Assembly: GCA_045645985.1 (NCBI GenBank)
Contig: JAZRJV010000045.1
Span: forward strand, 1 to 64,000
Source of the DNA: RGIG9060 sp045645985
GTDB lineage: Bacteria > Spirochaetota > Spirochaetia > Treponematales > Treponemataceae
Length of the DNA stretch: 64,000 nt
Reading direction: 5' to 3'
The notes under the pieces were generated by a model, which saw only the letters and a list, made by a program, of their open reading frames with translations, did not search any database and was not told the origin of the DNA. Below, one piece after another: positions 42,633-51,540 of this stretch (positions are counted from its first letter, which is position 1; each line of letters starts with the position of its first letter). The translations under genes were made by a program, and so were the position numbers.

Positions 42633-42657
42633 ATCTGTAATAATTGATATTACAGAT
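42633..42657. promoter_or_regulatory. 25-bp perfect dyad upstream of the methyltransferase
   Basis: ATCTGTAATA (42633-42642) and TATTACAGAT (42648-42657) form perfect 10-bp arms around a 5-bp centre, in the shared region between the divergent methyltransferase and DUF2971 genes. Typical of a dimeric repressor site. Confidence 0.65.
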
Positions 42658-42831
42658 AAACCTAATAATTCGAAAATGCACTCATAAAAGTGTAAAAAAC
42701 CTTAACCATTATACTTTAAATTACTAAAAAAAACTAGATTTTGATAATAATTTGTTCAATAAAATATATTATTTTAAAAATAATAAAAAATTTGTACTAT
42801 AATGTGAATATAGATATAAGGGAATAAAACA

Positions 42832-43953
42832 ATGCAAAATATTCGTAAAGAATTTCAAGAATTATTAACAAATTACCCATGTTCAGATTTTCAATCTGAT
42901 GAGCAAAATTATGAAAACGTGATAACAAAAACTGAATGGCTTATAAAAAACATTCCTAATAAGCTTTTTAGATTTAGACCTTGTTCTGAATATGCAATAA
43001 CAGCTCTTGAAAATGATGAAATTTGGGGAACTGTTGCATCAAAACAAAATGATATAATGGAATATCTTCCATATTTTGACTGGAACAAGATTTATGAAGA
43101 TATCGAATCAATAACAAAAAATAAAGAAAATTATTTAACATTATTGAATCTAATAAAAACAAGCAATCCTCCGTTGGTAATCACAAAACAATTCGATAAT
43201 ACAGATATTCAAAAAATGAAAAAAAACATACCAGAAAATTTATCTAATGATTATTTAGAATGTCAAATGCAAAATCTTCATAAAAATATAATATCATATA
43301 TAAAAGAGAATGAGATAGAATATCTAAAAATTGTTATAGATCAAATTTTAATTGTTGCATCACATCTTTTAATTTCATGTTTTTCCGAAGAAAACGATTC
43401 TTCATATCTTTGGGGAAATCATGCTGATAATAATACTGGTTTTTGTATTGAATACGATATGTCTCAATATATTTCAAGATGCTTAGAAAATTGTGATAAT
43501 CCAAATAAATGTTCAAAATTTCATACAACATTACAATTAGCACCTGTAATTTATAGTTCTAAGAAACCAGATGCAAGTTCTGTTTTGGCAAACGTGATTA
43601 TAGATGATATATCAAAAAAAATAGGAAAGCCTCCAAAACAATTTTTATTTACAGACAATAATATTGCTAACAATTTAGCATTATATAAATCTGATAAATG
43701 GGTAGAAAAAGAATGGAGGCTTATTGAATGGAACCGTACAGAACAATACAAAAAATACAATTGTCTAATAAAAAATGCAAAGCCAACTGCGATATACTTA
43801 GGTACAAAAATTTCTGAAGAAAATCAAACTAAACTAATTGAAATTTGTAAGTCAAAAAATATTCCTTGTTTTAAAGCTTTTCCCAATTATTTTTCTTCTG
43901 AATACAAATATACATTCATAAATGTAAATGAATTATATAATGTTCAAAACTAA
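42832..43953 (+). CDS. DUF2971 family protein
   Basis: 373 residues. DUF2971 hallmarks are KLFRFRPCSEYAITALENDEIWGTVASKQND near residue 45, then ISCFSEENDSSYLWGNHADNNTGFCIEYD near 180-210 and a closing KEWRLIEW. The biochemical role of the family is unknown, but members are frequent in defence and mobile islands. It is transcribed away from the methyltransferase module across a 248-bp region containing two dyads. TATAAT (42798-42803) and AAGGGA precede its ATG. It may be a further component or an independent passenger. Confidence 0.82.
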   Translation: MQNIRKEFQELLTNYPCSDFQSDEQNYENVITKTEWLIKNIPNKLFRFRPCSEYAITALENDEIWGTVASKQNDIMEYLPYFDWNKIYEDIESITKNKENYLTLLNLIKTSNPPLVITKQFDNTDIQKMKKNIPENLSNDYLECQMQNLHKNIISYIKENEIEYLKIVIDQILIVASHLLISCFSEENDSSYLWGNHADNNTGFCIEYDMSQYISRCLENCDNPNKCSKFHTTLQLAPVIYSSKKPDASSVLANVIIDDISKKIGKPPKQFLFTDNNIANNLALYKSDKWVEKEWRLIEWNRTEQYKKYNCLIKNAKPTAIYLGTKISEENQTKLIEICKSKNIPCFKAFPNYFSSEYKYTFINVNELYNVQN

Positions 43954-43963
43954 AGGAGTTCAT

Positions 43964-44395
43964 ATGTACAAACAAACCCCACGCAAAACCATCCGCGTAG
44001 TCGCCGCACTCATATTCCGAACTGTAACCGCAGAAAATTCACCACATCGGCAAGTTCTTACAACTCAGCGAGGTTACGGAGAGTTCAAAGGCGGCTGGGA
44101 ATTTCCTGGTGGCAAAATTGAAGTTGGCGAACTTCCAGAAAGTGCTCTTGTTCGAGAAATTCAAGAAGAACTTAACTCAAAAATCATCGTAAAAAATTTA
44201 GTTCACACAATTGAATACGACTATCCAAATTTTCATCTTTCAATGGAATGTTTTGAATGTGAACTTGCAGAAAATCAACAAATCACTTTGCTAGAACATC
44301 AAAACGCAAAATGGCTTGATAAAAAAAATCTTTATTCTGTGGATTGGCTTCCTGGAGATGTAGATGTGCTTAAAAAAGTTGAAAAGCTTTTATAA
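43964..44395 (+). CDS. Nudix hydrolase, MutT-like (8-oxo-dGTP diphosphatase family)
   Basis: The ATG at 43964 has AAAGGAG upstream and gives 143 residues. An upstream in-frame start would overlap the DUF2971 gene. The Nudix box is complete: GGKIEVGELPESALVREIQEEL (about 53-74), preceded by KGGWEFP. The C-terminal DWLPGDVDVL resembles MutT. It probably hydrolyses oxidised nucleoside triphosphates. The less AT-rich codons from here on suggest that the island ends at about 43.95 kb. Confidence 0.9.
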   Translation: MYKQTPRKTIRVVAALIFRTVTAENSPHRQVLTTQRGYGEFKGGWEFPGGKIEVGELPESALVREIQEELNSKIIVKNLVHTIEYDYPNFHLSMECFECELAENQQITLLEHQNAKWLDKKNLYSVDWLPGDVDVLKKVEKLL

Positions 44396-44405
44396 AAATC
44401 TCTTA

Positions 44406-44434
44406 CTGACAAAATTTCAATTTTTTTTTATAAT
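44406..44434 (+). promoter_or_regulatory. Candidate trmN6 promoter
   Basis: CTGACA (44406-44411), 17-bp spacer and a perfect TATAAT (44429-44434). The start codon is only 9 nt beyond the -10 box and has no Shine-Dalgarno. Confidence 0.6.
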
Positions 44435-44443
44435 CAAATTGAA

Positions 44444-45166
44444 ATGGAAATTATCGACACGCTAAAAAATGGTTATAAAATTATTCAAGACTCTGAAAAA
44501 TTTAAATTTGGAATTGATGCGATTCTTTTAAGTCACTTTGCTTTTAATCAAATTAGAAAAAATGAAAGCGTAATCGATTTAGGAACTGGAAACGGAATTA
44601 TTCCTTTGATGTTGGCAAAGTCAAATGCAAATTCCATTACTGGACTTGAAATTCAAAATGAAAATGTTGAACTTGCAAAAAAAAGTGTTGAGTTAAATCA
44701 GCTTGAAGAAAAAATTAAAATTATTCATGGCGATATAAAATCTGTTAACGAAAATTTTAGAAAGCATAGTTTTGATGTTGTGGTAACAAATCCACCTTAC
44801 ATGATAAACGAACATGGAAAACAAAATCCTTCTGATGCAAAGTCAATTGCACGGCACGAAGTTTTGTGTAACTTAGAAGATATAATTTCTGCTGTAGATT
44901 TTTTGCTAAAACCTTGCGGAAAATTTTTTATGATTCATCGTCCATTTCGATTGCCAGAAATTTTTTATACATTGATAAATCATAAAATCGAACCAAAACG
45001 AATGCAGTTGATTTGTCCCTTCGCAAACAAAGAACCAAATCTAGTTTTAATCGAAGCAAGAAAAAATGCAAACCCAAGATTAGCAATAGAAGAAAATTTA
45101 ATCGTTTACAAAACTCCAGGCGAATACACAGATGCAATAAAAAAAATTTATTCTAGTTTTGAATAA
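44444..45166 (+). CDS. trmN6: tRNA1(Val) adenine-37 N6-methyltransferase family (TrmN6/YfiC-like)
   Basis: A 240-residue class I SAM methyltransferase: FKFGIDAILLSHF, motif I VIDLGTGNGIIPLML, acidic GLEIQNENVELAKKS and the catalytic NPPY in VVTNPPYM, which marks amino-group methylation of adenine. LICPFANKEPNLVLIEARK near the end is typical of the YfiC group. It likely methylates A37 of a tRNA. The 3' end overlaps the convergent ATP-grasp gene by 14 bp. Confidence 0.87.
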   Translation: MEIIDTLKNGYKIIQDSEKFKFGIDAILLSHFAFNQIRKNESVIDLGTGNGIIPLMLAKSNANSITGLEIQNENVELAKKSVELNQLEEKIKIIHGDIKSVNENFRKHSFDVVVTNPPYMINEHGKQNPSDAKSIARHEVLCNLEDIISAVDFLLKPCGKFFMIHRPFRLPEIFYTLINHKIEPKRMQLICPFANKEPNLVLIEARKNANPRLAIEENLIVYKTPGEYTDAIKKIYSSFE

Positions 45167-46007
45167 TGTTTATCGTTCTAAAAAAACTTTCGGCATCTTG
45201 ATTTGGAGATAATCCGCTAACTTGTCCATCACCTGCTTCAAGAATTTTCCAAGTTCCATCTTCCAATTCTGCATAATCAACAGTATAGAATGGACTAGGC
45301 AAATTTTTATATTTTTCAATTAGCTCGTTAGGAACATTATTTACATAATCTGGTTGTAAAGAATTTTTACTAACTGAAACAATATTTTTATTCATATAGA
45401 AAACTCGCCATTCATTTGTGTAATTTCCATATTTTTTTAAATCGACAAATTCTTTAATACAAAATCCACCAGTAAAAAGATTTGCTCTGTATTCTTTAAA
45501 AATTTTTAACCATCGATTAAACTCATCATCAGAAATTGAATTATCAAAGAAGGTTGGAAAATCTGTTCCTTTTTCTGATTTTACATAATCCTTAAGTAAA
45601 AATTTTTTGAAACAAGATTTTATTTGTGATAAATCTACATCACATCCTTCTGGATAAACTAAAGTTTTAGGAGTATCTTCTTTTATATATTCATAAACAT
45701 TTGGAAACAAATGCATATTGCAATATTCTTGAGGAGTTGTAATCAATTTTATATTTCTGTCTAAAAGTTTGTTGTAAAATATTTCATAATTTTTATCATT
45801 TAACATCCAGCCTCTTAACAAAGTAGAAGTCATTTCATTTGGGCGTTTATTTAATTTTAAAATTCCTTCAGAAACAAAAGTATCATAATCATAAAAATAA
45901 ATTTCAAATTGATTACTATTTACTAAAGCATCAAATTCATTTTGGTAACATGAATCAACATGATTGATTTCAAAAAATTCAGAAGGTAATAAAATTGCTT
46001 GAATCAT
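45153..46007 (-). CDS. ATP-grasp domain protein of unknown substrate
   Basis: 284 residues. The C-terminal two thirds look like an ATP-grasp fold: FLLKDYVKSEKG (ATP-lysine strand), FTGGFCIKEFVDLKKYGNYTNEWRVFYMN and LEDGTWKILEAGDGQVSGL, the metal-binding end. Similar proteins are annotated only as ATP-grasp or DUF4343-like, and ligate or modify unknown substrates. It is flanked by convergent trmN6 and a divergent peptidase gene, so there is no operon clue. Fold moderately sure, reaction unknown. Confidence 0.72.
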   Translation of the reverse strand: MIQAILLPSEFFEINHVDSCYQNEFDALVNSNQFEIYFYDYDTFVSEGILKLNKRPNEMTSTLLRGWMLNDKNYEIFYNKLLDRNIKLITTPQEYCNMHLFPNVYEYIKEDTPKTLVYPEGCDVDLSQIKSCFKKFLLKDYVKSEKGTDFPTFFDNSISDDEFNRWLKIFKEYRANLFTGGFCIKEFVDLKKYGNYTNEWRVFYMNKNIVSVSKNSLQPDYVNNVPNELIEKYKNLPSPFYTVDYAELEDGTWKILEAGDGQVSGLSPNQDAESFFRTINIIQN

Positions 46008-46081
46008 AAAATCTCCAAATAAAAAAAATACAATAAATTCATTATAGCATATTTTTTTTGAATATTGTATATTTTATTTCT

Positions 46082-47002
46082 ATGAAAAAATTATTTTTTA
46101 TTTTAGCGATTTTAATTTTTTGTAACATTTATTTTTACTCTGAAGATTTTACAAATTCAACAAATCAAATAAATTTTAAAATTGAACTTTTACAAATTTT
46201 CAAAAATGCTTATCCAGAAGTTTTGTTTGAAAGCGAATTTGATTCAACTGTAAATGATTGGAAAATTAAAATCACTTATCAAAATAGAAATTCAATTTTG
46301 TATTGGGCTGATGCAAAATTTTTACCGCTAGAAGAACTTTCTCAAAAAGAATTATATTCTTCACTTTTGTATCATTATCCAAATGAAATTCCAAATCCAA
46401 AAAATTTTACTGAAGAAGATATTTTGAAAATAAAAAAATATACAAATCCTAAAAATCGAAGTGAAGGAAAAGGAACTCCGCAATTTTTATACAATTTAAT
46501 TTACGAAGTGGAAACAAGAATTTCAACTGAAGCAAAAATTAAATCTCATTCTTTTTTAGGAAAGAAAACAAACACTCATCAGTTTATTCATAAAAAATTA
46601 AATTTAGTTCAAAATGAAATTTTTGAAATTGCAAAAATAGATAACGAAGTAAATTCATTTTTAGAAAAACTTGATAGCGCCGATTCTTATGCTTGGCGAG
46701 TTATCAGTGATTCTGGCAATCGTTCTGTTCATAGCATGGGATTAGCAATCGATGTTTTGCCAAAAGGTTGGCAACAAAAAAATCTTTACTGGGCTTGGCG
46801 TCGCGACATCGATCCACAAAACTGGATGCTTTTAGATTTAGACCGTCGCTGGATGCCACCACAAAAAGTAATTGAAATTTTTGAAGAGCACGGATTTATT
46901 TGGGGTGGAAAATGGATTATCTGGGACAACATGCATTTTGAATATCGTCCCGAAGTAATTTTGTTTAATAAATTTTTACAAGAAAAAAATTTACAAAACT
47001 AA
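46082..47002 (+). CDS. Secreted M15-family peptidase (D-Ala-D-Ala carboxypeptidase-like)
   Basis: The ATG at 46082 begins a signal peptide (MKKLFFILAILIFCNIYFYS), giving 306 residues. A TTG 24 bp upstream is less likely. The C-terminal ~110 residues hold the zinc-site motif SVHSMGLAIDVLP and the second-half motif WIIWDNMHFEYRPE, the HxxxxxxD plus H arrangement of VanY-type M15 peptidases. It would trim peptidoglycan peptides in the periplasm. The N-terminal ~180 residues are unassigned. It overlaps ybaK tail to tail by 12 bp. Confidence 0.85.
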   Translation: MKKLFFILAILIFCNIYFYSEDFTNSTNQINFKIELLQIFKNAYPEVLFESEFDSTVNDWKIKITYQNRNSILYWADAKFLPLEELSQKELYSSLLYHYPNEIPNPKNFTEEDILKIKKYTNPKNRSEGKGTPQFLYNLIYEVETRISTEAKIKSHSFLGKKTNTHQFIHKKLNLVQNEIFEIAKIDNEVNSFLEKLDSADSYAWRVISDSGNRSVHSMGLAIDVLPKGWQQKNLYWAWRRDIDPQNWMLLDLDRRWMPPQKVIEIFEEHGFIWGGKWIIWDNMHFEYRPEVILFNKFLQEKNLQN

Positions 47003-47473
47003 ATCCACAAATTTAGCATCACATGCTTTTGCTAAATTTTCTGGATTGATAATAATTTGCATTCCACGAATGCCTGCACTTATACAAATTTTTTCCTGTA
47101 AAGTTGCAAGCTCATCAATAAATGTAGGATAAGATTTTTTCATTCCTAAAGGCGAACAACCTCCGCGAACATATCCTGTTAATGATAAAAGTTCTTCAGG
47201 CTTTATCGGATTTATTTCTTTGCTATTTGTAACTGTTCTTGCTTTTTTTAAATTTATTTCACTGTCTGCACTTTGGCAAAAAACAAAAATTTCTTTTTTT
47301 TCGTTTCGCATTACGATTGTTTTATAAACTTGTTCTAAATCCAAACCCAATTTTTCAGCAGTACGCAATGCAGCACCTTTTGCAACTTCGTGGTCTGTGT
47401 TATCTTCGTATTCTCTAACTTCATACGGAATTTTTAAATTATCTAAAATTCGCATCGCATTTGTTTTCTTCAT
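46991..47473 (-). CDS. ybaK: YbaK-family Cys-tRNA(Pro) deacylase
   Basis: A 160-residue YbaK/EbsC-type aminoacyl-tRNA editing protein. KTIVMR contains the conserved Lys at the active site. CQSADSEINLKKA, TGYVRGGCSPLGMKK and the terminal AGIRGMQIIINPENL fit the family. It hydrolyses Cys mischarged on tRNA(Pro) in trans. It is a single gene, divergent from the fructosamine-kinase pseudogene. Confidence 0.93.
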   Translation of the reverse strand: MKKTNAMRILDNLKIPYEVREYEDNTDHEVAKGAALRTAEKLGLDLEQVYKTIVMRNEKKEIFVFCQSADSEINLKKARTVTNSKEINPIKPEELLSLTGYVRGGCSPLGMKKSYPTFIDELATLQEKICISAGIRGMQIIINPENLAKACDAKFVDLVL

Positions 47474-47531
47474 AATTTGATTATATCAAAAAAAAATATT
47501 TTTTGCATTACAATTTAGATTGATTTTCACC

Positions 47532-47560
47532 TTGTTCTATTACAATTAAAAAGTTATAAT
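47532..47560 (+). promoter_or_regulatory. Candidate promoter giving a leaderless fructosamine-kinase message
   Basis: TTGTTC (47532-47537), 17-bp spacer, perfect TATAAT (47555-47560), then 6 nt and the ATG at 47567. The usual start site for transcription would coincide with the A of the ATG. Confidence 0.6.
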
Positions 47561-47566
47561 GATTTT

Positions 47567-48495
47567 ATGAACACACAAAAAAAATTTACTTCCCTTGCAA
47601 AATCTCTTGCCACAAATTACGGAAGCGACATAAAACTTACTCGCACTTTTAAACTTGCGGGTGGCGACATCAACAAAGCCTACGGAATTGAACTTTCAAA
47701 TGGCATTGATGTTTTTATGAAAGCAAATGAAAAACAGAATGTTGATTTTTTATTCAAGAAGTAAACAATCTTGAAGCAATTTCTAAAACAAAAACAATTT
47801 CAACTCCAGAAGTTATCGCTTACGGAACAGACGACGGAGACAATGTTGGTTATTCATTTTTACTTTTAAAATATGTTCCAGAAGAAAATCAAACAAAAGA
47901 GTTTTGGCAAAATCTTGGACGCAAAGTTGCACAAATGCACAACGCCGAAACATCAGAATTTTTATCAAAAGAAGATTTAGATAAAGAAAATAAATTTGGA
48001 TTTTCGCGAGATAATTACATTGGAAGGAATAAGCAAATCAATTCTGCAAAAAAAACATGGATAGATTTTTTTAGAGAAAACAGACTCGAAGTTCAATTTA
48101 AACTTGCTCAAAATTATTTTTCAGAAAATGATTTTTCAAAAATAACAAAGCTATTAGATAACCTAGAAAAATTTTTACCAGAACCAAATCAACCATCTTT
48201 GCTGCACGGTGATTTATGGAAAGGAAATATTCTTTGTGCAAAAAATTTTGAGCCATACTTAATTGATCCAGCTTGTTATGTTGGTCATAACGAAACTGAT
48301 ATTGCAATGACAGAATTATTTGGAGCATTCCCAAATGATTTTTATTCAGCATACAATGAAATCAAACCGATTGATTCAGAATATTCTAATCGACGAGATT
48401 TATATAATTTGTATCATGTATTAAATCATTTAAATCTTTTTGGACAAACTTATCTTGAAGCTGCAAAAGCAATTATCGATAAGTATGTAGAATAA
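47567..48495 (+). pseudogene. Fructosamine/ketosamine-3-kinase family gene with -1 frameshift
   Basis: The first frame (47567-47764) encodes GGDINKAYGIELSNGIDVFMKANEKQNVDFL and then stops. The second frame continues seamlessly with a run including VNNLEAISKTKTISTPEVIAYG, LLHGDLWKGNILC (catalytic HGDLWxGN), LIDPACYVGHNETDIAMTELF and YNLYHVLNHLNLFG to 48495. Restoring one T in the six-T run at 47746-47751 would give one ~309-residue fructosamine kinase, the normal family length. These kinases phosphorylate ketosamines so that glycated proteins can be repaired. Cause unresolved: real loss of function, slippage-based switching or a sequencing error. Confidence 0.85.
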
Positions 48496-48542
48496 AAATT
48501 AAATTCAATATATATTATTAAAATAAAACTACGAGGTGAAAT

Positions 48543-49022
48543 ATGTCAGCATACGATTATTCTGTAAAAACGATGGATGGAAACTCAATCTCTTTAGAAA
48601 AGTATAAAGGGAAAGTTTTACTTATTTTAAATTCAGCAACTCACTGTGCATTTACAATTCAATACACAGGCTTACAAGAATTATATTCAAAATACAAAGA
48701 AGAAGGTTTTGAAATTTTAGATTTTCCTTGCAATCAATTTGGAAATCAAGCTCCAGGTTCTAATCAAGAAATTCATGACTTTTGTGTAAAAAACTACGGA
48801 ATCACTTTTGACCAATTTTCAAAAATTGATGTAAATGGTGCAAATGCAGATCCACTTTTCGCTTATCTTAGAGATAAAACTGGAGCAATTCCTGGCGATG
48901 TTATCAAATGGAATTTTACAAAATTTTTAATTGATAAAAATGGAAATCCAGTTGAACAATTTACACCAGCAACACAACCAAATCAATTTGAAGAAAATAT
49001 TTTACAAGCTCTCAAAAAATAA
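48543..49022 (+). CDS. Glutathione peroxidase family protein, Cys form
   Basis: A 159-residue thioredoxin-fold peroxidase. The peroxidatic residue is Cys35 (TGT) in NSATHCAFTIQY, where many relatives have Cys or selenocysteine. Gln in FPCNQFGNQ and Trp-Asn in KWNFTKFLIDKNG complete the usual tetrad. A resolving Cys is likely the one in the FPCNQ loop. It probably uses thioredoxin rather than glutathione, as most bacterial members do. GAGGTGA precedes the ATG. Confidence 0.92.
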   Translation: MSAYDYSVKTMDGNSISLEKYKGKVLLILNSATHCAFTIQYTGLQELYSKYKEEGFEILDFPCNQFGNQAPGSNQEIHDFCVKNYGITFDQFSKIDVNGANADPLFAYLRDKTGAIPGDVIKWNFTKFLIDKNGNPVEQFTPATQPNQFEENILQALKK

Positions 49023-49026
49023 TTTT

Positions 49027-50262
49027 TTAGAAAACAAAATTTCCGTCTTTAAAGATTGAAATTTTGTTTTCATCTTTTGTAATTCCATAAATTTGCAAAT
49101 CGCTTGTTCCTATCATAAAATCAACATGCTCTAACGAATCGTTTAAACCTAATTCAAAAAGTTCTGTTTTAGATTTTGCACTTCCATCTTTTAAACATGA
49201 AGGATATGCTTCTCCAATTGCTAAATGACAACTTGCGTTTTCATCAAAAAGTGTATTGTAAAAAAGTGTATTCAAATTTCTGATAGGAGAATTAAATTGA
49301 ACCAAGGCAACTTCACCTAAGTAATGAGAACCTTCATCTGTTTCAATTAAATTTTTTAAAACTTCATATCCACTTTCTGCAAAAAAATCTACGATTCTTC
49401 CTTTTTCAAAAGTAAAACCAAAGTTTTCAATTTTTGTACCATTGTAAATAAGTGGCATTGATGCAACAACCTTTCCATCAACTTTCAATCTATGAGGTGC
49501 TGTAAAAATTTCTTCAGTTGGCATATTAGCAACAAATGGAACTCCATCCAATGCTTTTTCGCCACAACCTTCAAACAAATAATTTTCTGGTAGGCCAATT
49601 ATCAAATCTGTTCCAATAGAATTTTTATAATGAAGTTCTTTTAAATTTGCATTGTTCAAAAATTCACTTCTAGTTTTTAATTGTGAAATATGTTTTTGCC
49701 ATTCTTCAATAGGATTATTTTTATCTAAACGCATTGTTTTAAAAATATATTCCCATAATTTATTTACAGCATCTTCATTTGATAATTCAGGAAAAATTGT
49801 TTTTGCCCAACTTACACTTGGAACTGCAATTAAATTCCAGCGAATTTGATTTTTCATACTTGCATCATAAAATTTTTGGAATGCAATATTTTTTGCTTTG
49901 CTTGTTTCTGCTAAAATTTTAGGAGAAATATCTTTCATTAAATTTGGATCTTCAGATAAAATGCAAAGGTATGCTGAACTTTTTTCTACAGCATAATTTC
50001 TTTCATCAATTTGATATTGAGGAATATCTACAAGAGTTTCTAGTTGTTCATTTTCATAACGCAACTTTGTAAAAAGTTCATCACGCCACATCATCGTAAC
50101 TTTTTTAGCTTTATTTTTATAAGCAACATCTGCAATAATTCTTGCAAACTCACAATCAGAAACATCAGCGTTTATAACAAGTTCTTGGTTTTCTTGAAGA
50201 TTAACTCCAATTTTTATAACGAGTTGTGCATATTGTTCAAGTTTTGATTTATCGATATTCAT
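49027..50262 (-). CDS. M29-family aminopeptidase
   Basis: A 411-residue metallo-aminopeptidase of the AmpS/PepS/AmpT type. The metal and catalytic residues lie in NMPTEEIFTAPH, ETDEGSHYLGEVALV, LFYNTLFDENASCHLAIGEAY and SLEHVDFMIGTSDLQIYG, each containing the expected Glu, His or Asp ligands. It removes N-terminal residues from peptides in the cytoplasm. It is a single gene, tail to tail with the peroxidase (4-bp gap). Confidence 0.92.
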   Translation of the reverse strand: MNIDKSKLEQYAQLVIKIGVNLQENQELVINADVSDCEFARIIADVAYKNKAKKVTMMWRDELFTKLRYENEQLETLVDIPQYQIDERNYAVEKSSAYLCILSEDPNLMKDISPKILAETSKAKNIAFQKFYDASMKNQIRWNLIAVPSVSWAKTIFPELSNEDAVNKLWEYIFKTMRLDKNNPIEEWQKHISQLKTRSEFLNNANLKELHYKNSIGTDLIIGLPENYLFEGCGEKALDGVPFVANMPTEEIFTAPHRLKVDGKVVASMPLIYNGTKIENFGFTFEKGRIVDFFAESGYEVLKNLIETDEGSHYLGEVALVQFNSPIRNLNTLFYNTLFDENASCHLAIGEAYPSCLKDGSAKSKTELFELGLNDSLEHVDFMIGTSDLQIYGITKDENKISIFKDGNFVF

Positions 50263-50336
50263 TTTATTTCCTTATATATAAAATCTATTGATAAAATAAA
50301 ATGTAATATAAACTTAGCAAGTTGTAAAGACAAATC

Positions 50337-51479
50337 TTATAACAAAGGAACAATTCCTAAAATCAATCCTCCAATTAAAACAGAACCGATTTGCCCCGAA
50401 ACATTTGCACTTACTGCGTGCATCAATAAAAAGTTTTGATTATCTTCTTCCAAGGCAAGTTTTTGTACTACACGACTAGCCATAGGGAAGGCAGAAATTC
50501 CACAGGCACCAAGCATTGGATTTAATCGATTTTCTTTTTTACAAAATAAATTTATTAGTTTTGCAAAAAGTACGCCACAAACTGTATCTCCAATAAAAGC
50601 AATTAAACCTAAAAACATAATTAGCAAAGTTTGTAACTGTAAAAAATTTTCAGCTCTCATAGTTGCACCAACACTAATACCTAAAAGTAATGTAACGATA
50701 TTTGCAAGTTCATTTTGTGCACAGTGCGAAAGTTTTTCTAAAACGCCACTTTCTTTAATTAAATTTCCAAACATTAAAAATCCCAAAAGAGGTGCTGCCA
50801 TTGGAACAATAATTCCAACTATTAAAGTTAAAGCGATAGGAAAACTAATCATCACCCATTGTGGAATTTTGCAATCTTTTGATATAACATGAAGTTTTCT
50901 TTCTTTTTTTGTTGTAAGTAATTTTATTACAGGAGGCATAATTATTGGAACTAAAGACATATATGAATATGCAACAACTGTAATTGGAGCAAGTAAGTTA
51001 GGTGCAAATTTTGATGTTACTAAAATTGAAGTTGGCCCATCTGCAGCGCCTATTACACCAATACTTGCGGCTTCTGGAATTGAAAATCCAAAAAATTTGT
51101 AAGCAATAAAAGCGGATATAAAAATTCCACCATGAGCAATAATTCCAAAAATCATCATCCAAGGTCTACAAATCAAAGGTCTGAAATCTATCATTGCTCC
51201 TACGCAAATAAAAATTAAAAGCGGAAAAAGTTCTGTCATTATTCCACTTTCAAAAAGAATTTTTAAAATACCAGAGGTTTGACCATGTTGCAAAACTATT
51301 TCAAATGGAAGATTTACAAGAATCGCACCAAAACCGATTGGAAGCAAAAGCATTGGTTCATACTTTTTTTTAATTGCAAGAAAAATTAGAAAACTACCAA
51401 TTACAAACATTACAAAATTTTGCAAAGAAAGAGAACTAAGTCCTTCTGTAAAGTAACTAAAAATCTGTGAACTATTCAT
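50337..51479 (-). CDS. Sodium-pumping decarboxylase beta subunit (OadB/GcdB family)
   Basis: 380 residues and about nine to ten membrane helices. Key motifs are GVIGAADGPTSILVTSKFAP, containing the Asp of the sodium path, VVAYSYMSLVPIIMPPVIKLLTTKKERKL, and the C-terminal NPMLGACGISAFPMASRVVQKLALEEDNQNFLLMHAVSANVSGQIGS. The beta subunit couples biotin-dependent decarboxylation of oxaloacetate, methylmalonyl-CoA or glutaconyl-CoA to sodium export. The alpha, gamma and biotin-carrier genes are not adjacent. It lies 61 bp downstream of ilvB on the same strand. Substrate undetermined. Confidence 0.9.
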   Translation of the reverse strand: MNSSQIFSYFTEGLSSLSLQNFVMFVIGSFLIFLAIKKKYEPMLLLPIGFGAILVNLPFEIVLQHGQTSGILKILFESGIMTELFPLLIFICVGAMIDFRPLICRPWMMIFGIIAHGGIFISAFIAYKFFGFSIPEAASIGVIGAADGPTSILVTSKFAPNLLAPITVVAYSYMSLVPIIMPPVIKLLTTKKERKLHVISKDCKIPQWVMISFPIALTLIVGIIVPMAAPLLGFLMFGNLIKESGVLEKLSHCAQNELANIVTLLLGISVGATMRAENFLQLQTLLIMFLGLIAFIGDTVCGVLFAKLINLFCKKENRLNPMLGACGISAFPMASRVVQKLALEEDNQNFLLMHAVSANVSGQIGSVLIGGLILGIVPLL

Positions 51480-51540
51480 ACAAAAAAGGATAATTCACAG
51501 ATTTTGTCATTGCAAGAAAAAATAGATTTTTAAGAAACTC

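Noticed and set aside
30451..43963. Search for direct repeats or att sites flanking the defence island
   Set aside because: The two borders share no convincing repeat, and no integrase or tRNA gene is adjacent.
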